NCBI GenBank assembly: GCA_022497155.1
Contig: MU385778.1
Coordinates: forward strand, 155,642 to 219,641
Direction of reading: 5' to 3'
Length of the DNA stretch: 64,000 nt
Origin: Whalleya microplaca
Taxonomy: Eukaryota; Ascomycota; Sordariomycetes; Xylariales; Xylariaceae
Within the stretch, counting starts at the first letter, position 1, and every line of letters starts with the position of its first letter. The notes beneath the pieces were generated by a model, which saw only the letters and a program-made list of their open reading frames with translations, was not told the DNA's origin and did no database searches. Below, piece by piece: positions 11,073 through 22,330 of this stretch. A program made the translations under genes and the position numbers.

Positions 11073-12504
11073 GAGTTTGTTGAGCAGGAATAGGTATGTA
11101 GACGGGCCAAGTGGGACTTTGATCGGGGACCATGAAAATTCGCAGGAACTTGATTTAGTAATTGATCTCATAGACATAGATAAACATCTCCAGCTACATT
11201 GCCTTGTACAACATGGACATAACGTATAGGCGCCCTTGTAAGCTAGTTTATCTACCGATGCATCTCAAAATAGACTGAGGTATGAACGGAAAGTTCTCTC
11301 TGAGTTCACGATAATCTAGTTCTTATTATGTCATGTTGATATATTACCTTCTGAGACTTCGTTGTGGTATAACATAATCGAAGGTCATAGCCCTTTCGAT
11401 GGGTTGGTCCAGTTCTCCTAGTATGTGGATAGCACTTAAGCTCCCGCTGTTTAAGGCGAATTCGGGATTGTCAACAGAGCTTCGGATAGGTATTTGTTAG
11501 GGCCATAATTCATGAGAAGTTCCTGTTGTTATCAGGTAGCAGCAACCATATTGAGTTGGGCGTCAATTTGGTTGGGCCTGAAACAGCTCCACGGAATGAA
11601 ATAGAAGGAGAAGAAAAAAGTCGTGCTTGGTTTACTCCGCCTGTCATTTGTGTTTTCTATGTGGCTAAGTGATCCCATGACAAGGCTTAGTTCAACGACT
11701 AGTCGGTGAGAACCGTACGTGTGTGCGTTGTAAGGTGAGGTATGCGCTGAAGGCCGGCCGTGTCGACTGATCTACACCATTCCGAAAAATATCGCAGACT
11801 GAGGGAATAAGATTGCATCGTTGCTAATGATCAAGGACACGTATGTTCGGGCAGCCGGGTCTTGTAATTGCTGAAGTCGGAGACGGCCTTGGAAAGCGGA
11901 TCAATCCCGACATGTCGGTACGAACAGTTGGGAGACGATTACAAGCTTAGCCTCCATGATTGGCTGGGCCCTCATTTCCCCAGTCGAATGTTCTCGCCCA
12001 TGGGGATCACAAGGAGCAGAGAAAACCCGTGGCTGCGGTCTAAGCAGTCTTGGGACGCCATGATTTACGAGAATAATTCGGTAGTATCATTTTAAATTTG
12101 CTTCAATGGTGTCATGGTCCGTCATAGTCGCCCTGCAGGATCCGAAAATGCTTTTCTTCGCCTTAATCCGGCTTGCGTCGACCCATAGCTGGCTCAGCTG
12201 GGCGAGGTCCGGTGGATTGACGATACTAAATAGGTCGGCGCCTGAAATGGCCGTCAGCCCACATCACACCACTGTATCGTGATCCGCCTATTTGGTCACC
12301 CCACGCTCACCGGCCGCGATGTCAGTAGTAGAATAAAGAAAATGAATTTATATTGCCCTAAACTCTCGGTGTCTGTATCGTGTTTCACAGCAGTCTGCAC
12401 ACATTAGCATTCAAGCGAATAAAACGATCTGAAATCAACCTTCGAGTACTACCAGTATATTGCTACTCCACCACTCGTCCGAACAATTACATACAATTGT
12501 CATC
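11073..12504. other. intergenic, nothing recognised
   Basis: No supported gene. A 75-codon frame at 11868-12095 on the plus strand lacks any domain or splice context. The right end is the promoter of the small gene at 12505; pyrimidine-rich sequence runs through about 12460-12500. Confidence 0.55.
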
Positions 12505-12870
12505 ATGGCCATCGCACACCCACAGGCCTTCCGCCCACACATGCAAACAGCCGCTAAGGCTACAGCCCCATCAGTTGCCAAGCTCGGTCCGATTGCATCC
12601 AAAATATTACCTGCCGTCGTCACTGCAGGAGCTAGTAAGCCTTACCCCATCTTCAGCCCATAGCATTAACTTTCAGCTAACTCATATTAAACAGTCTACA
12701 CCGTAGGCTCTTATGTCCACTCGCAACTTACACGCGAGGCTGGTACAATGGACAAAATCTTCGCTCAACAGAACACACCCGAGGTCGAGGAAGCTAGAAG
12801 GAAGGCTCTATTGGTAGAGACGAACGGAGACCCCCGAAACAACCTGCTCAACTTCTTGGGATGGTCCTAA
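12505..12870 (+). CDS. small conserved-looking protein with one membrane segment, function unknown
   Basis: Two exons, 12505-12634 and 12695-12870, give a 101-aa protein. The 60-bp intron has donor GTAAGC, branch site GCTAAC and acceptor ACAG, and the junction keeps the frame. The protein starts MAIAHPQAFRPHMQTAAKAT, has one hydrophobic segment at roughly residues 30-50 (KILPAVVTAGAIYTVGSYV), then a charged helix and a C-terminus ending NNLLNFLGWS. The basic, hydroxylated N-terminus followed by a single helix would suit a small mitochondrial inner-membrane protein, but that is inference. I do not recognise the family. The clean splice and absence of stops argue that it is a real gene. Confidence 0.7.
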
Positions 12871-13635
12871 ATAAAGGATAAGAGATGGATACTTGACTAT
12901 CTGTATTGTATTGTACAGAGGAGGCTTCTTGCATGGCCCAGGCGTTTGGGAAAATGCTTTCATCTAGCACACGCTGGCTCTCAGCGATAGTGTACACTAT
13001 ATACACCACAAGGCGTAATCGATCTTATTTGTGCTGATTTTGTGTCTGCTGTTGAAGCTGTGTTCTCGAATGAAATTGTAATTTGATCGCAAACAGTTTA
13101 ATTCAAAAGTCAGAAACCCATCGATAGTAAATCGTTAATTTTTAGTCGCATTGCACCAATGTTTCCTGGATGTAAAGAACCTTGTTCCCGAAGTTTCCTA
13201 TGATTGGTGTGGCAGTAAGTATATGGGGGCAGTGTCAAGGCTTTAATATGCGGAGGCTAGCTGAACTTAGAGTTCGGCAACATCGTAAGATATATGATCA
13301 TATGGATTTTTATATATTCATGCCCATATTATGACACTAAGGCTTCACATATATGCATCCTCTTTTATAGCCAATAGTTTCTATGTGATATTAGTGAGTT
13401 TAAATAAACGTCAGTGTTTCACAGAGTGGACGCGATTCCTTTAGCTAGTAGAGTTACCCAAAGCTACTAATCAACCTTCCCACATCTGCTATTAAGAGCC
13501 TCTCTAGATAGTTACACAACTCTGACGTTACAGTCTTCTACTCAACAGTATCAACTTAAAATCTACAGTTTCTGGGGCAGGCTTCTTGGACCTGAGTCTT
13601 TGTCTATATTGACAGCGCATCGTTTCTTCGGCGTA
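12871..13635. other. intergenic, convergent 3' flanks
   Basis: Contains the 3' ends of the small gene and of the leftward SMP-30 gene. AT-rich without coding frames or repeats that I can see. Confidence 0.6.
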
Positions 13636-14526
13636 TTATATGTGTCGATAAGAATGCCTCTCAATTCCCTCAATATCTACTCTCACACGGTATACATTCC
13701 CAGTAGAACAATCAGCTGCAATGGACGTGATGAAAAGTGTCTTCATATCGCTACTGCCAAACGCAGGACAGGAGCACATCTTCGCCCCAGGAACCGAGCA
13801 CGTCGCCATCGGCACCCCGCCGGGTGAAAACCTGATAAGTTTACCTTGAGAATTAGCCGCAACCCAGAGACAGCCTTCAACATCGACCGCTAGACCATCA
13901 GGCATGCCTCCATCCTCTAATTGCACAAAGAGGCGCTCACTACCCACCTCGCCCGTATCGATATCGTAGTCGTACTGGTAGACCCGGCCTCGGGTCGTAT
14001 CGCACGCGTACATAATCCTGTCGTCAGGAGACCACACCGGTCCGTTCGGGACCGCTGACGACCTCAGAGTATCCGGAGACGCATCGTGCACTCCCCTATC
14101 TCGCAAGCACCAGAGCCGACCAAGGCTGCTCTCCTCGTCAAGCGCCATGGTACCGGCCCACCAGCGGTTTCGCGCGTCAATTCCGCCATCGTTCATCCGC
14201 ACCTTTTCGTCAAGAGTCGCATCTTCGGCATAGTGGACGTCGGCGATGCGCTCGAGCGTGCCCTTCGCGGGATCAAGCAGGGCGAAACCGAGTTTGGTCT
14301 GCACCGCAAGCACATCCGTTCTGCCCGCCACGACGTGCAGTCTGGTGATGGGCTCGTGGAGCTGCACGGTATGCCTCTCTGCCCAGCCCTGTGACAGAGG
14401 CACGGTGTGGACTACCCTGTTCTTGATGTCGGAGAAGAAGAACGTGTCGTCGCTGGCGCGGTATAGAGGACTCTCACCTAACACCGATTGGGATGGTAGC
14501 CACTGTTCTGCTATGTACTCTTTCAT
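13636..14526 (-). CDS. SMP-30/gluconolactonase family protein
   Basis: Intronless, 296 aa, a six-bladed beta-propeller hydrolase of the regucalcin/gluconolactonase family, which opens sugar lactones (such as gluconolactone or L-arabinonolactone) using a single divalent metal. The expected metal ligands are present: E18 in LGESPLY, N161 in VPNGPVWS and D210 in MPDGLAVD. RMNDGGIDARNRWWAGTM at 110-127 is the classic blade that carries the substrate-binding Asn. No signal peptide, so probably cytosolic. Full length compared with fungal relatives. It stands alone among unrelated genes, so the exact lactone cannot be inferred. Confidence 0.92.
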   Translation of the reverse strand: MKEYIAEQWLPSQSVLGESPLYRASDDTFFFSDIKNRVVHTVPLSQGWAERHTVQLHEPITRLHVVAGRTDVLAVQTKLGFALLDPAKGTLERIADVHYAEDATLDEKVRMNDGGIDARNRWWAGTMALDEESSLGRLWCLRDRGVHDASPDTLRSSAVPNGPVWSPDDRIMYACDTTRGRVYQYDYDIDTGEVGSERLFVQLEDGGMPDGLAVDVEGCLWVAANSQGKLIRFSPGGVPMATCSVPGAKMCSCPAFGSSDMKTLFITSIAADCSTGNVYRVRVDIEGIERHSYRHI

Positions 14527-15610
14527 TTTTGAGTTATCGGGTTGCTTAGATGAATAAGTAGAAAGTATTTATGTTATTGTATGAGGATCATGTATAGATG
14601 TAGGAGCTCGACAGACAAATCTCACCGACCTGGTCCATGACGTCAAATTACGTTTTAGTCATACGTGTAACCCCCTAACGCAATTATGACTCTAGATATA
14701 TTTCAAAGGGATAATCAAAAGCTAGAGGTAGTTCTTACATATGCCAAATACTTATTAAATTGGGTTGGGAATTGGGTTGTATCATTCATGATATCATGCC
14801 GTAATCGTAGTAGTATACCTATATATTTTAGCTACTGTCGCAAGAGTTAGTTGTGGTAGCTCCTATCGGTAAAAGACCTGAGGTACGCCGTTTACCTTAT
14901 AGACACGGATAATGAGTTACACACCCGAGAAACAATTGTTAATACACCTTTAGACCGAGTCGTTGAAGAATATTGGAAAATAGGCTTGACTAATGGCTAG
15001 AGTGGGGTCATTGAATGCTGTCAGGGGTTTACAGATCGCTGCTACCCCTTTATCACAAATCATTAATACACAAGTCATTGGTATCATAACAAATTGTCAG
15101 CCGCTTACTGTTTCTCAATTGAAGATTATGTGTTCCAAGGTTCTTGTTAAGCTTAAATTGAACAGGGTTCTGCTGCAACTGCATCTGACGAAATCTGATG
15201 TACCCATCCCATAATTTGACTTGCAGCATCCCCTATGCTTTGTATAAGGGCTCAGCACTCTCTATAAATCAATGAAAAATAGATCCTTCCCATAATATCT
15301 ATTATACACTTGAGCCAAATGTTATATATGAATGCTCGCCTCCGTTCCTCTGTGGTCCTGACGGCTAGTCTAGACTCCTTTTCTTAATTAGGGAAATAGG
15401 TATATTACTGGGGAAGAAGAAAGCTTGTAGAGATTATGAATTGGAATCAGTACTTGGTGATTACTTCATTACTATCTTATAGATGTAATGGTAATAAGAA
15501 TTCTCGATTTCCGATGCACAGTCAAGTCTATTCATGCACAGCTCTAGAAAAACAGATTGTATCCAATTCGATCATGAACGAGTACTAAAGAAATACATTC
15601 CATGCAATTT
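14527..15610. other. intergenic, nothing firmly recognised
   Basis: Holds the SMP-30 promoter at the left and the 3' flank of the aspartic-peptidase-like gene at the right. A 73-codon frame at 14993-15214 on the plus strand is the only open stretch and shows no recognisable features. Confidence 0.55.
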
Positions 15611-17706
15611 TTATCTACCCTTCAAAACTGAGTCTCCTGGCATCTCTACTGGGGGAGAGACCGTAGTTGGAGAAAGTTCGGAGATAGGAGTTTCCGATAC
15701 CGGCAGTTCTGAGACGGGTGATTTCGGCGTCTTCGGCTCCGGCGGTGGAGCTTCCGGTGTGTACCGGGGTGGCTGGTTCCGTCTGCGCCGCCAAAAAGCG
15801 AAAGCGACGCCTCCAAGTAGTATGACGGCAAGAGGTACGGCGACGCCTATACCGGCTTTAGCACCAGTCGATAATCTGCTTTGGGCCTCCGCAGTTTGAG
15901 TGGGGGTGGGCCCGGCCGTATTTGTAAGACTGGCGAATCCTGCTGCGGCGTTATACGAGGAGCTGGGTGTAAAAGCTGGGAAACTGGTGATAGTCGCGAT
16001 ACTGGTCGGTTTCTCTGTCGGCTGCGATTGTGCGTAGATGGCGCTGGGAGCTTCTGCGCCGTGGGCCCGGAAAGTCACTATATCTGTGTCATTGGTATTA
16101 TATATTGCTGGCGCCATGGCGATCTCCTCATTATACAAGTCCACCGAGAAGTATGCCGCCTGCATGAAATCTTCCCCAATATAGTATTCGCTCGGACTAG
16201 AGGTATTGAAGATTGTAAAAAGGCACATAGTTGTGTTACCACTAATTGTCAACCCTCTCTGCTGAAAGAGGAGAGCTGACCGGTCTGGTGGCCATATGAA
16301 TTTCTTTAGTGATACGTTGATCGAGGGGCCTTGGTCCCCGCCGAATCCGAATCGGTATGATCCGGCGCTGTCACGTAATGTGCAGGGTATGACTGGGACG
16401 CTGAGGTTGCTCCAGTACTCAGCACCCGCTACAGCCCATATGTGATGTGCTAAAGGAGACGGAAGCGTGGTGCTAGCGACTCCTATGACAAATCCGACAG
16501 GATATTGAGAGCTTGATGTTTGGAACACATCCGTACCAGATGGGCTTATTGCTGCTACCGAAGAAAGGTAGATCATCAAGTTAAAAGAAGACGAGTTGAA
16601 GGAGTCGATGATGATTAAGTCACCCTCGTACTTCGCCCTGTCAATTGCACCAAAAAGAAGTGACCCAGAGGAAGAATTCTCGTCATTGAGCCATACACTG
16701 TAGGCTGCAGTGGGTATCTTGGTTTTTTTTGAAAGTCAGCTTTTCCAGATTCTAACGATGCCGACAACTCCCTATGAAACAATTTACAATATGGAAACTC
16801 CCAGGCTATGGCTGATGGGCCGCCTAATGAGATACACGGAAACAAAGAAGCTAAATAGTGACTGGAAACTACTTACGAGGCCTTTTGCAACTAATTGAAC
16901 AAGTAGATTATCGTCTGGAAGGTCTGCTTCGGTACCGCCAAAGCCGAGCCCAAGAACGCCACTATTCGATGCTCCAGACGCGTACGCTATTCCCATTGTG
17001 AGGTTCGTAACACCCACATCTCCAATCACCAAAGTGTCGTTAAACTCATACCCTTTGGCGGTAATTATTTGAGTCCCATTCACAAGAGTCTGGGTACGTG
17101 CAAACGTTTGGGGAGTAATCTGGAAAGTACTGGATAGTCCTTGGTTAACTATACAAGATGGGGGCTTAGTCAGTTGCCTTCTGAAGGTAGAAATACGAAT
17201 CGTTGATATACTTACAAGAGCCATGACTAGCACATGTTCGATATATATCATTAATACAGTAGGTCGAGTTGCTCGAAGGGAACCATGAAAGCGCCTCGTC
17301 TGAGCGTATCTGCAAATCAAGAGTCTGGCCTGGGGTGCCCACTTGAGTTGTAACATCTAGAGAATTATAACATATATCATTAGCTTCTGAGGCTTGCTTT
17401 CCCGGGAAATATACTATATAACCGTATTACTTACTGCGAATGGTTAGCTAGTGTAGACAGAGGGGCTCAAGAGATAGCTCGAGAAATAGAAGTCAAGAGA
17501 TTCAGGATGATATTTTCTTTTACATACCAGTATAGACCCAAGTCACTATCGTGACGAAGATCGATGGGCTGTGTGTGATCCCGATCACGGCGAATCAGGC
17601 TTCGGCCTTTATTGGCGGCTGGAGGCCGTTTCTGCCGTTGAAGATCCAATATGATCTGCGCACCCACAACAGTGACAAAAATTAAGACCCGGAGCAAGAA
17701 ATTCAT
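15611..17706 (-). CDS. membrane-anchored aspartic peptidase (A1)-like protein, active site lost
   Basis: First exon (17528-17706) encodes a signal peptide (MNFLLRVLIFVTVVGA) and a basic propeptide. The pepsin fold continues in exons of about 17216-17345, 16877-17148 and 15611-16717; the last two junctions are in frame (introns 17149-17215 and 16718-16876). Core markers are VTTQVGTPGQTLDL, SSTFQITPQTF, GVLGLGFGG and AAYSVWLND. The DTG of the first lobe reads RSDEA and the second DSGT position reads VIGVAS, so neither catalytic Asp is present. The C-terminus has a membrane helix (IGVAVPLAVILLGGVAFAFW), a basic RRRR stop-transfer and a Pro/Ser/Glu-rich tail. The join between exon 1 and the core cannot be made without meeting a TAA near 17438, so the 5' part may be mis-modelled or broken. 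Probably a non-proteolytic cell-surface protein. Confidence 0.65.
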
Positions 17707-18952
17707 CTTTCCTCAACTCAGCTAAGCACTTTGTAAAAAGATCTAAAGCCCGCAGAATTATCTCTAGCTGCAGGCTGGGGTGAGCCGATTTTATTTATTC
17801 AGTGTTGCCTTGGTCCGCCCCCTCTCCGTCAACTTTTGGCAGCCTGCAGCATAATTATGTGAGATGGCATAGGTGGTGTGCGTCTTATGGTTCGTACTTC
17901 AATTCAATCACGGAAGTGCGTTGCAATGTTGGTTGACGGGTTACATCTCCAAGCCCGACTACCGTTGTTGGCTGAAGATCATATCCTAATTAGTCTCGAG
18001 GACGTCGAGGTAATAGGCCAGTTGGTAGTGTTGTTACAAGGCGCAGGCGCATATGCTGCCGACACGTAAATCATCTCTAAGAAGAGTATAACCCACTATG
18101 GCGGAATGCAGGTTGTCTGCTCCAGTATTCGTCCATTATACATATCAATAGGGCCCAGTGATCCACTGATAGATGGATCCGGCGTATTTTGGTAGTGAGT
18201 AAGAAATGTAGGCTCTGTTCGATATGCTTTCTATGTAGTACGGGTCATTCTTTTATACGCACTCGATAATTGTTAGTCTACCTAGTTTGTCCAACTTAAT
18301 TTTGTTACAATTCAGAAGAGTGGACAGCTCGACCGTAGCCTTGCCTTTAGTAATTCTAAGGTTGCATCATGGGGTTGGAATGCAGCGCTGAGCTGCAGGC
18401 GAATGCAGATGATCCGCCTTACAAGGTAATGATTTCATCACATCGGCCCGTGATCTCGGGAAATCGCAGTACATTATCAAGAAGGTTGAAATCGCGGCCC
18501 GGGCTTCATTTTAGATTAGTAAGGTAGTGTCTAATCTAGGTAGTGCAGTGCACCAAAGACTGTGAGGTAAGTAAGCTGCACTTTTCTGCTGAAGTTGTAG
18601 TTCCATTTGATAGTTGAGAGCTGCATCTGAACAGTCTTGATTCCGTGTGACATTCCTACACTTTCAATGATACGCCATAAAAAAAGGGCTCGGCGGCTTG
18701 TTGTCTGTTTCGGTCAAGTAGACTCACGAGGTCAATAGAACTAACACAGTCCTGAGTAGATAAGATCACCAATGAAGTAATCTGCATGATAACCGGGAGT
18801 TTAATGGGGGATGTTGAAGATATGAGGCTCATTATACCTACAGTAACGAGATTCCATTTCTCAAAATATTGTTTTGCCTAGCTGTTCAACAACGGCTTTA
18901 TTTCCTCCTCTTCATATACGACATCCTGAACTATATCCATTTGATCATGTAG
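17707..18952. other. intergenic, nothing recognised
   Basis: Upstream region of the aspartic-peptidase-like gene and 3' flank of the P450. A 63-codon frame at 17878-18069 has no domain character. No repeat or RNA gene seen. Confidence 0.55.
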
Positions 18953-20970
18953 TTATCTGACTATTACCCGCACCATCATCCCATCGACTGGCTTGGGTGT
19001 TACCTGCCGTGTCTGTAGTGAGTTCATATGTTAGCCGGAAGAATGACGGAGACGCGTATATAAACTGGTTTACGCATTCTTGCGAGGCCTAACCATACCG
19101 GATACATCTCTGAAGCCACTTTGAAGTAACCCCTGTCATCTAGAATCGGGTTTCCGGCTTCGTCCAGGATTAGTTCACCAAGTCCGACCTTCAACAAAAA
19201 ACCAAGTAAGCATATATACATATGTCGTGATTGCCATCAAGTGGACCATGTGGTTTTCGAACCTTCACAAAGTCATAGCGGCGTGCAACAAGCGCAACTA
19301 CAACGCGCGCCTCGAGATTTGCCAACTCTTGGCCGATGCAGTTGCGGGGGCCCCTTTCAAAGGCGCGCCAAGCCGATTTCGGAATTTGGTCAGCTGCGTT
19401 ATGCAGCCAGCGTTCGGGCACGAAGTCGTTGGCCGTGTCCCCATACACGTCGGGATCACGCTGGATCATGATAGCGCAATTGTATACATTGACTCCTTCC
19501 AGGGTATACTCGCCAGTTGACGTCTGGACCTTAAGTCCGGCTCCCGGCTTCGTCATCCGGGCTGTGCCGGCGGGTGGCCATAGTCGGAGCGTCTCCTTGA
19601 TTACGGCTGCTGTATAAGTCATGCGATGCAAAAGATCTTGGCCGCCCCCCGAAAGTAGCTTGTCGCGCACGGCAGAGGGGTTGCGGTCTAGCATCGATCA
19701 GCCGACTGCCCCGTTGTGCAGCCAGGTTTCGGCGGTGGGCCAGAGAAAAGGGGTCCGTTACACGGGATACGGAGGGAATTTAGCTCACCTGGGCCGAAAA
19801 TATGATCTAACTCGTCGCGTAGAGCTTTAAGAGCATGGGGTGTACGCGAAAGCTCGTAGAATATCCAGGAAAGCAGAATACTAGTTGTATCGTGGCCTGC
19901 AAACAAGAAAGTACTTAATTGGTCACACGCTTCATCGACAGCCTGTGTGCTTAAAGTGTCGGCGTCATTTAGGAGACTTAACGAGAGGATGCTCTGAGAT
20001 TTAGTAGTTTCGGACTGTCGGTTGGCATACGCATCACGGACAATTTTCCCAAGCGTGTTCCTTACACGCTTTGTGAGCCGGCGGCGTTTCCATTCCGTAC
20101 GTGGAGTGAAGTACCATGGAAGATCCACTTGTTCGCTTGTGTAAGTTTGAAAAAGCTCGTGGTAGGCACGTATAAACTCGCCCGGCTCACCGACATTCTG
20201 GGCACCGAAGTCAAAGTCCATGACAACTCCGCTGATAATATCAAAGGTTAGATTTCCAGTAAGGAGAACGAGGGAAAATGGCTGGCCAGTATGTGCAAAA
20301 CTATCAAGGTGGCTCAGGAAAGCGAAGGACTTTTCGAGAATATAAGACAAAGATGTTATCAGGTGTTGATGTGCAAACCCAGCGTTGAAACGTCTACGAA
20401 GCAGCTTCCAGTCTTCACCCTACGAAGGTGTGGGCTAGGGTCAGTGAGTGTAAGTGGACTAGGTTGAAAACAAGGAGAGAGACTTAGGCTATATACATGT
20501 GCCGCCAATATTGAGGTCCGACCAGTTACATGAACCATGTGGTCGTAAACCTGCGGCATCTTTGGGAGACTATGGGGGAAGAGCTTTGATGCTTTGGAAA
20601 CCTGTTCAGCGACTTCATGGCTTCTGACGACTACCATCGGGGGACCAAAGGGCCGAAGATCAACAAACATGAGGGGCGGTCGGCCAAGTTTCTCGCTCAT
20701 GGCCGCAAACGCAAGATCTGCTCATAGGCCAATTAGCTACATGCCGTGTGTACCAAGAGCATAAAAGCACGAATGCTGGTGAAGCCTACCGGGATGGCCG
20801 TTTGGTTTCCCCGCGCGGATGAAGCTATCCATAGTTTTTAGATGTCCCAGGATAAGGGATGTCGGCATCTGGGGAAAGAAAGCATATTGCTTGAACCTTT
20901 TATCCCGCAGTTTACTGTAGAGATACGGCCCAAGCAACGCAATAGTGGCCACAATTAGCGGTAAAAACAT
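18953..20970 (-). CDS. cytochrome P450 monooxygenase, six exons
   Basis: Exons 20790-20970, 20497-20717, 19789-20419, 19263-19687, 19099-19188 and 18953-19012 join in frame to 535 aa. It begins with a membrane anchor (MFLPLIVATIALLGPYLYSK). Hallmarks are the I-helix AGHDTTS, K-helix ETLRLWPPAG, the FVPERW motif and the haem-binding loop AFERGPRNCIGQELA. The tail ending TRQVTPKPVDGMMVRVIVR is typical of fungal microsomal P450s of the CYP3/4-like groups. One donor (GTTCGA at 19262) is weaker than the others but is needed for the frame. No stop or frameshift, unlike the P450 at 7.5 kb. No biosynthetic partner is adjacent, so the substrate is unknown; it would act at the ER with an NADPH-P450 reductase. 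Confidence 0.9.
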
Positions 20971-21519
20971 TTCTCTGCCAATGAGAGATGCAATAACGAT
21001 CTAAGTGATAGCGATTCAATAAACGCAAGACCGGAAGCTGAAATAGAGAACAAACTATTTTACGGATTCGGATGTTAGGGAAGCTTCCAAGTTGGATGTA
21101 TGATTGGTTGTCATGGCAGGAGGGAGTGAGAAGCAAGGGATGGGAGAGGGAAATTTGGCCGTATGAGTAGGGCCATAGGTACTTATAAAGGGCTGAATGC
21201 ATGTCGCATCACAGAATGTGCAGTTATATGCATCTGCATAGGTATCTTTCCTGTAGCAGGAACCTGGAGCCGGTAATTGCTCTAATCTTAGGTAGTATTG
21301 CATCGAAGCCACCCTAGTCTAGCACCACGCCGTATGCAGGGCTTATGACGGAACCTACCTCATATTATAAGCCCAGAAGCCTCCAAAACACGCGCGATGA
21401 GAAGTTTGGTATGAACAACAGCCCCAATGCCGGGACTTATCCTACATCAAAAGCTTCTGAATGCACGTTCACCGAGTAATATCCCCCAACAACTGTGCCA
21501 TTCTTGTCTACTTAAGTAT
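20971..21519. other. intergenic, P450 promoter
   Basis: Upstream region of the leftward P450 and 3' flank of the RNase H-like gene. No coding frame recognised. Confidence 0.55.
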
Positions 21520-22330
21520 CTAGCAAAGTTGAGCCTTGTATGCCTCATCCGCCATTCCGTGAGCCTCGGAGTTTTCCTCCTTAGAAACATGCCAGAAGAA
21601 CACCTCCACTCCTGCCTGTTCCAGCTCCTCGATTCTAGGCTCCATTCTCTCGACAGCCTCCCTCAGTCCTACCGCCTCTCCATGTGACTTTCTCCAGCTC
21701 TTTTCCTTCATAGTCCTGAAGCCGACCGGGGTCATTGCCTCTGCTAGAAAGTGCGAGTCGAATTTGATGATGATACGTTTCAGGAAGGTGCTGCTTATGT
21801 CGTTGATTAATATCGGTGTAAAGATCTGACATGCATTACAAATGATCCAGGTCTTGTCGATAGCTTTACGGACCGCACAGATCTGGGATTTGTGGCCTGT
21901 GGTCTCCTCATAGGCCAAGTGGATCGACTCGCTCCAGCCGTTCTCAGGACCAAAGTAAATGCTACTGGCTCCATGTAGTTTTTCTCCGTTGTATGACGGC
22001 TTTCCGGCAATGGCGACGATGATCTCGTCCTTCGCGTATCCTTGGTCTGTACCTGCAACCTTGGGACTGCAGCATCCAGAATCAGTATCTCCATATCTAC
22101 ACGGTTTGTTGAACAATCAGGAGTTCTAACATATGCTTCCGACGCCCTTAGACCATGAGTCATATAGTATCGGTGTTCACTCGCAAATCAATATAGGAGG
22201 GGGAAGTGTAGAGAGAGGAATACAAGATTTGGGATGGTACCTACTGAACCCACATTCCCTTGACATGCTCTAAGTCGCTGGCTTTCTGGTAGGCAGGAAC
22301 GTAGTTCTTGGGGTCAAATTGTTCCATCAT
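21520..22330 (-). CDS. RNase H-fold protein with degenerate catalytic residues
   Basis: Two exons, 22245-22330 and 21520-22096, give 220 aa; donor GTAGGT and acceptor GTGTAG keep the frame. After an N-terminal stretch (YQKASDLEHVKGMWVQYGDT) comes a type-1 RNase H fold: first strand DEIIVAIAGKPSYNG, helix with KSQICAVRKAI, strand IIIKFDSHFLAEAM, and the last strand and helix VFFWHVSKEENSEAHGMADE. In active enzymes the first strand carries Asp (DGA/DGS) and the helix carries Glu (RAEL). Here these positions read A and I, while the third Asp (KFDS) and the terminal Asp (ADE) remain. It is likely a fungal RNase H-like protein that no longer cuts RNA-DNA hybrids, or a decaying copy. Relatives in fungi are common stand-alone proteins of unclear role. 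Confidence 0.7.
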
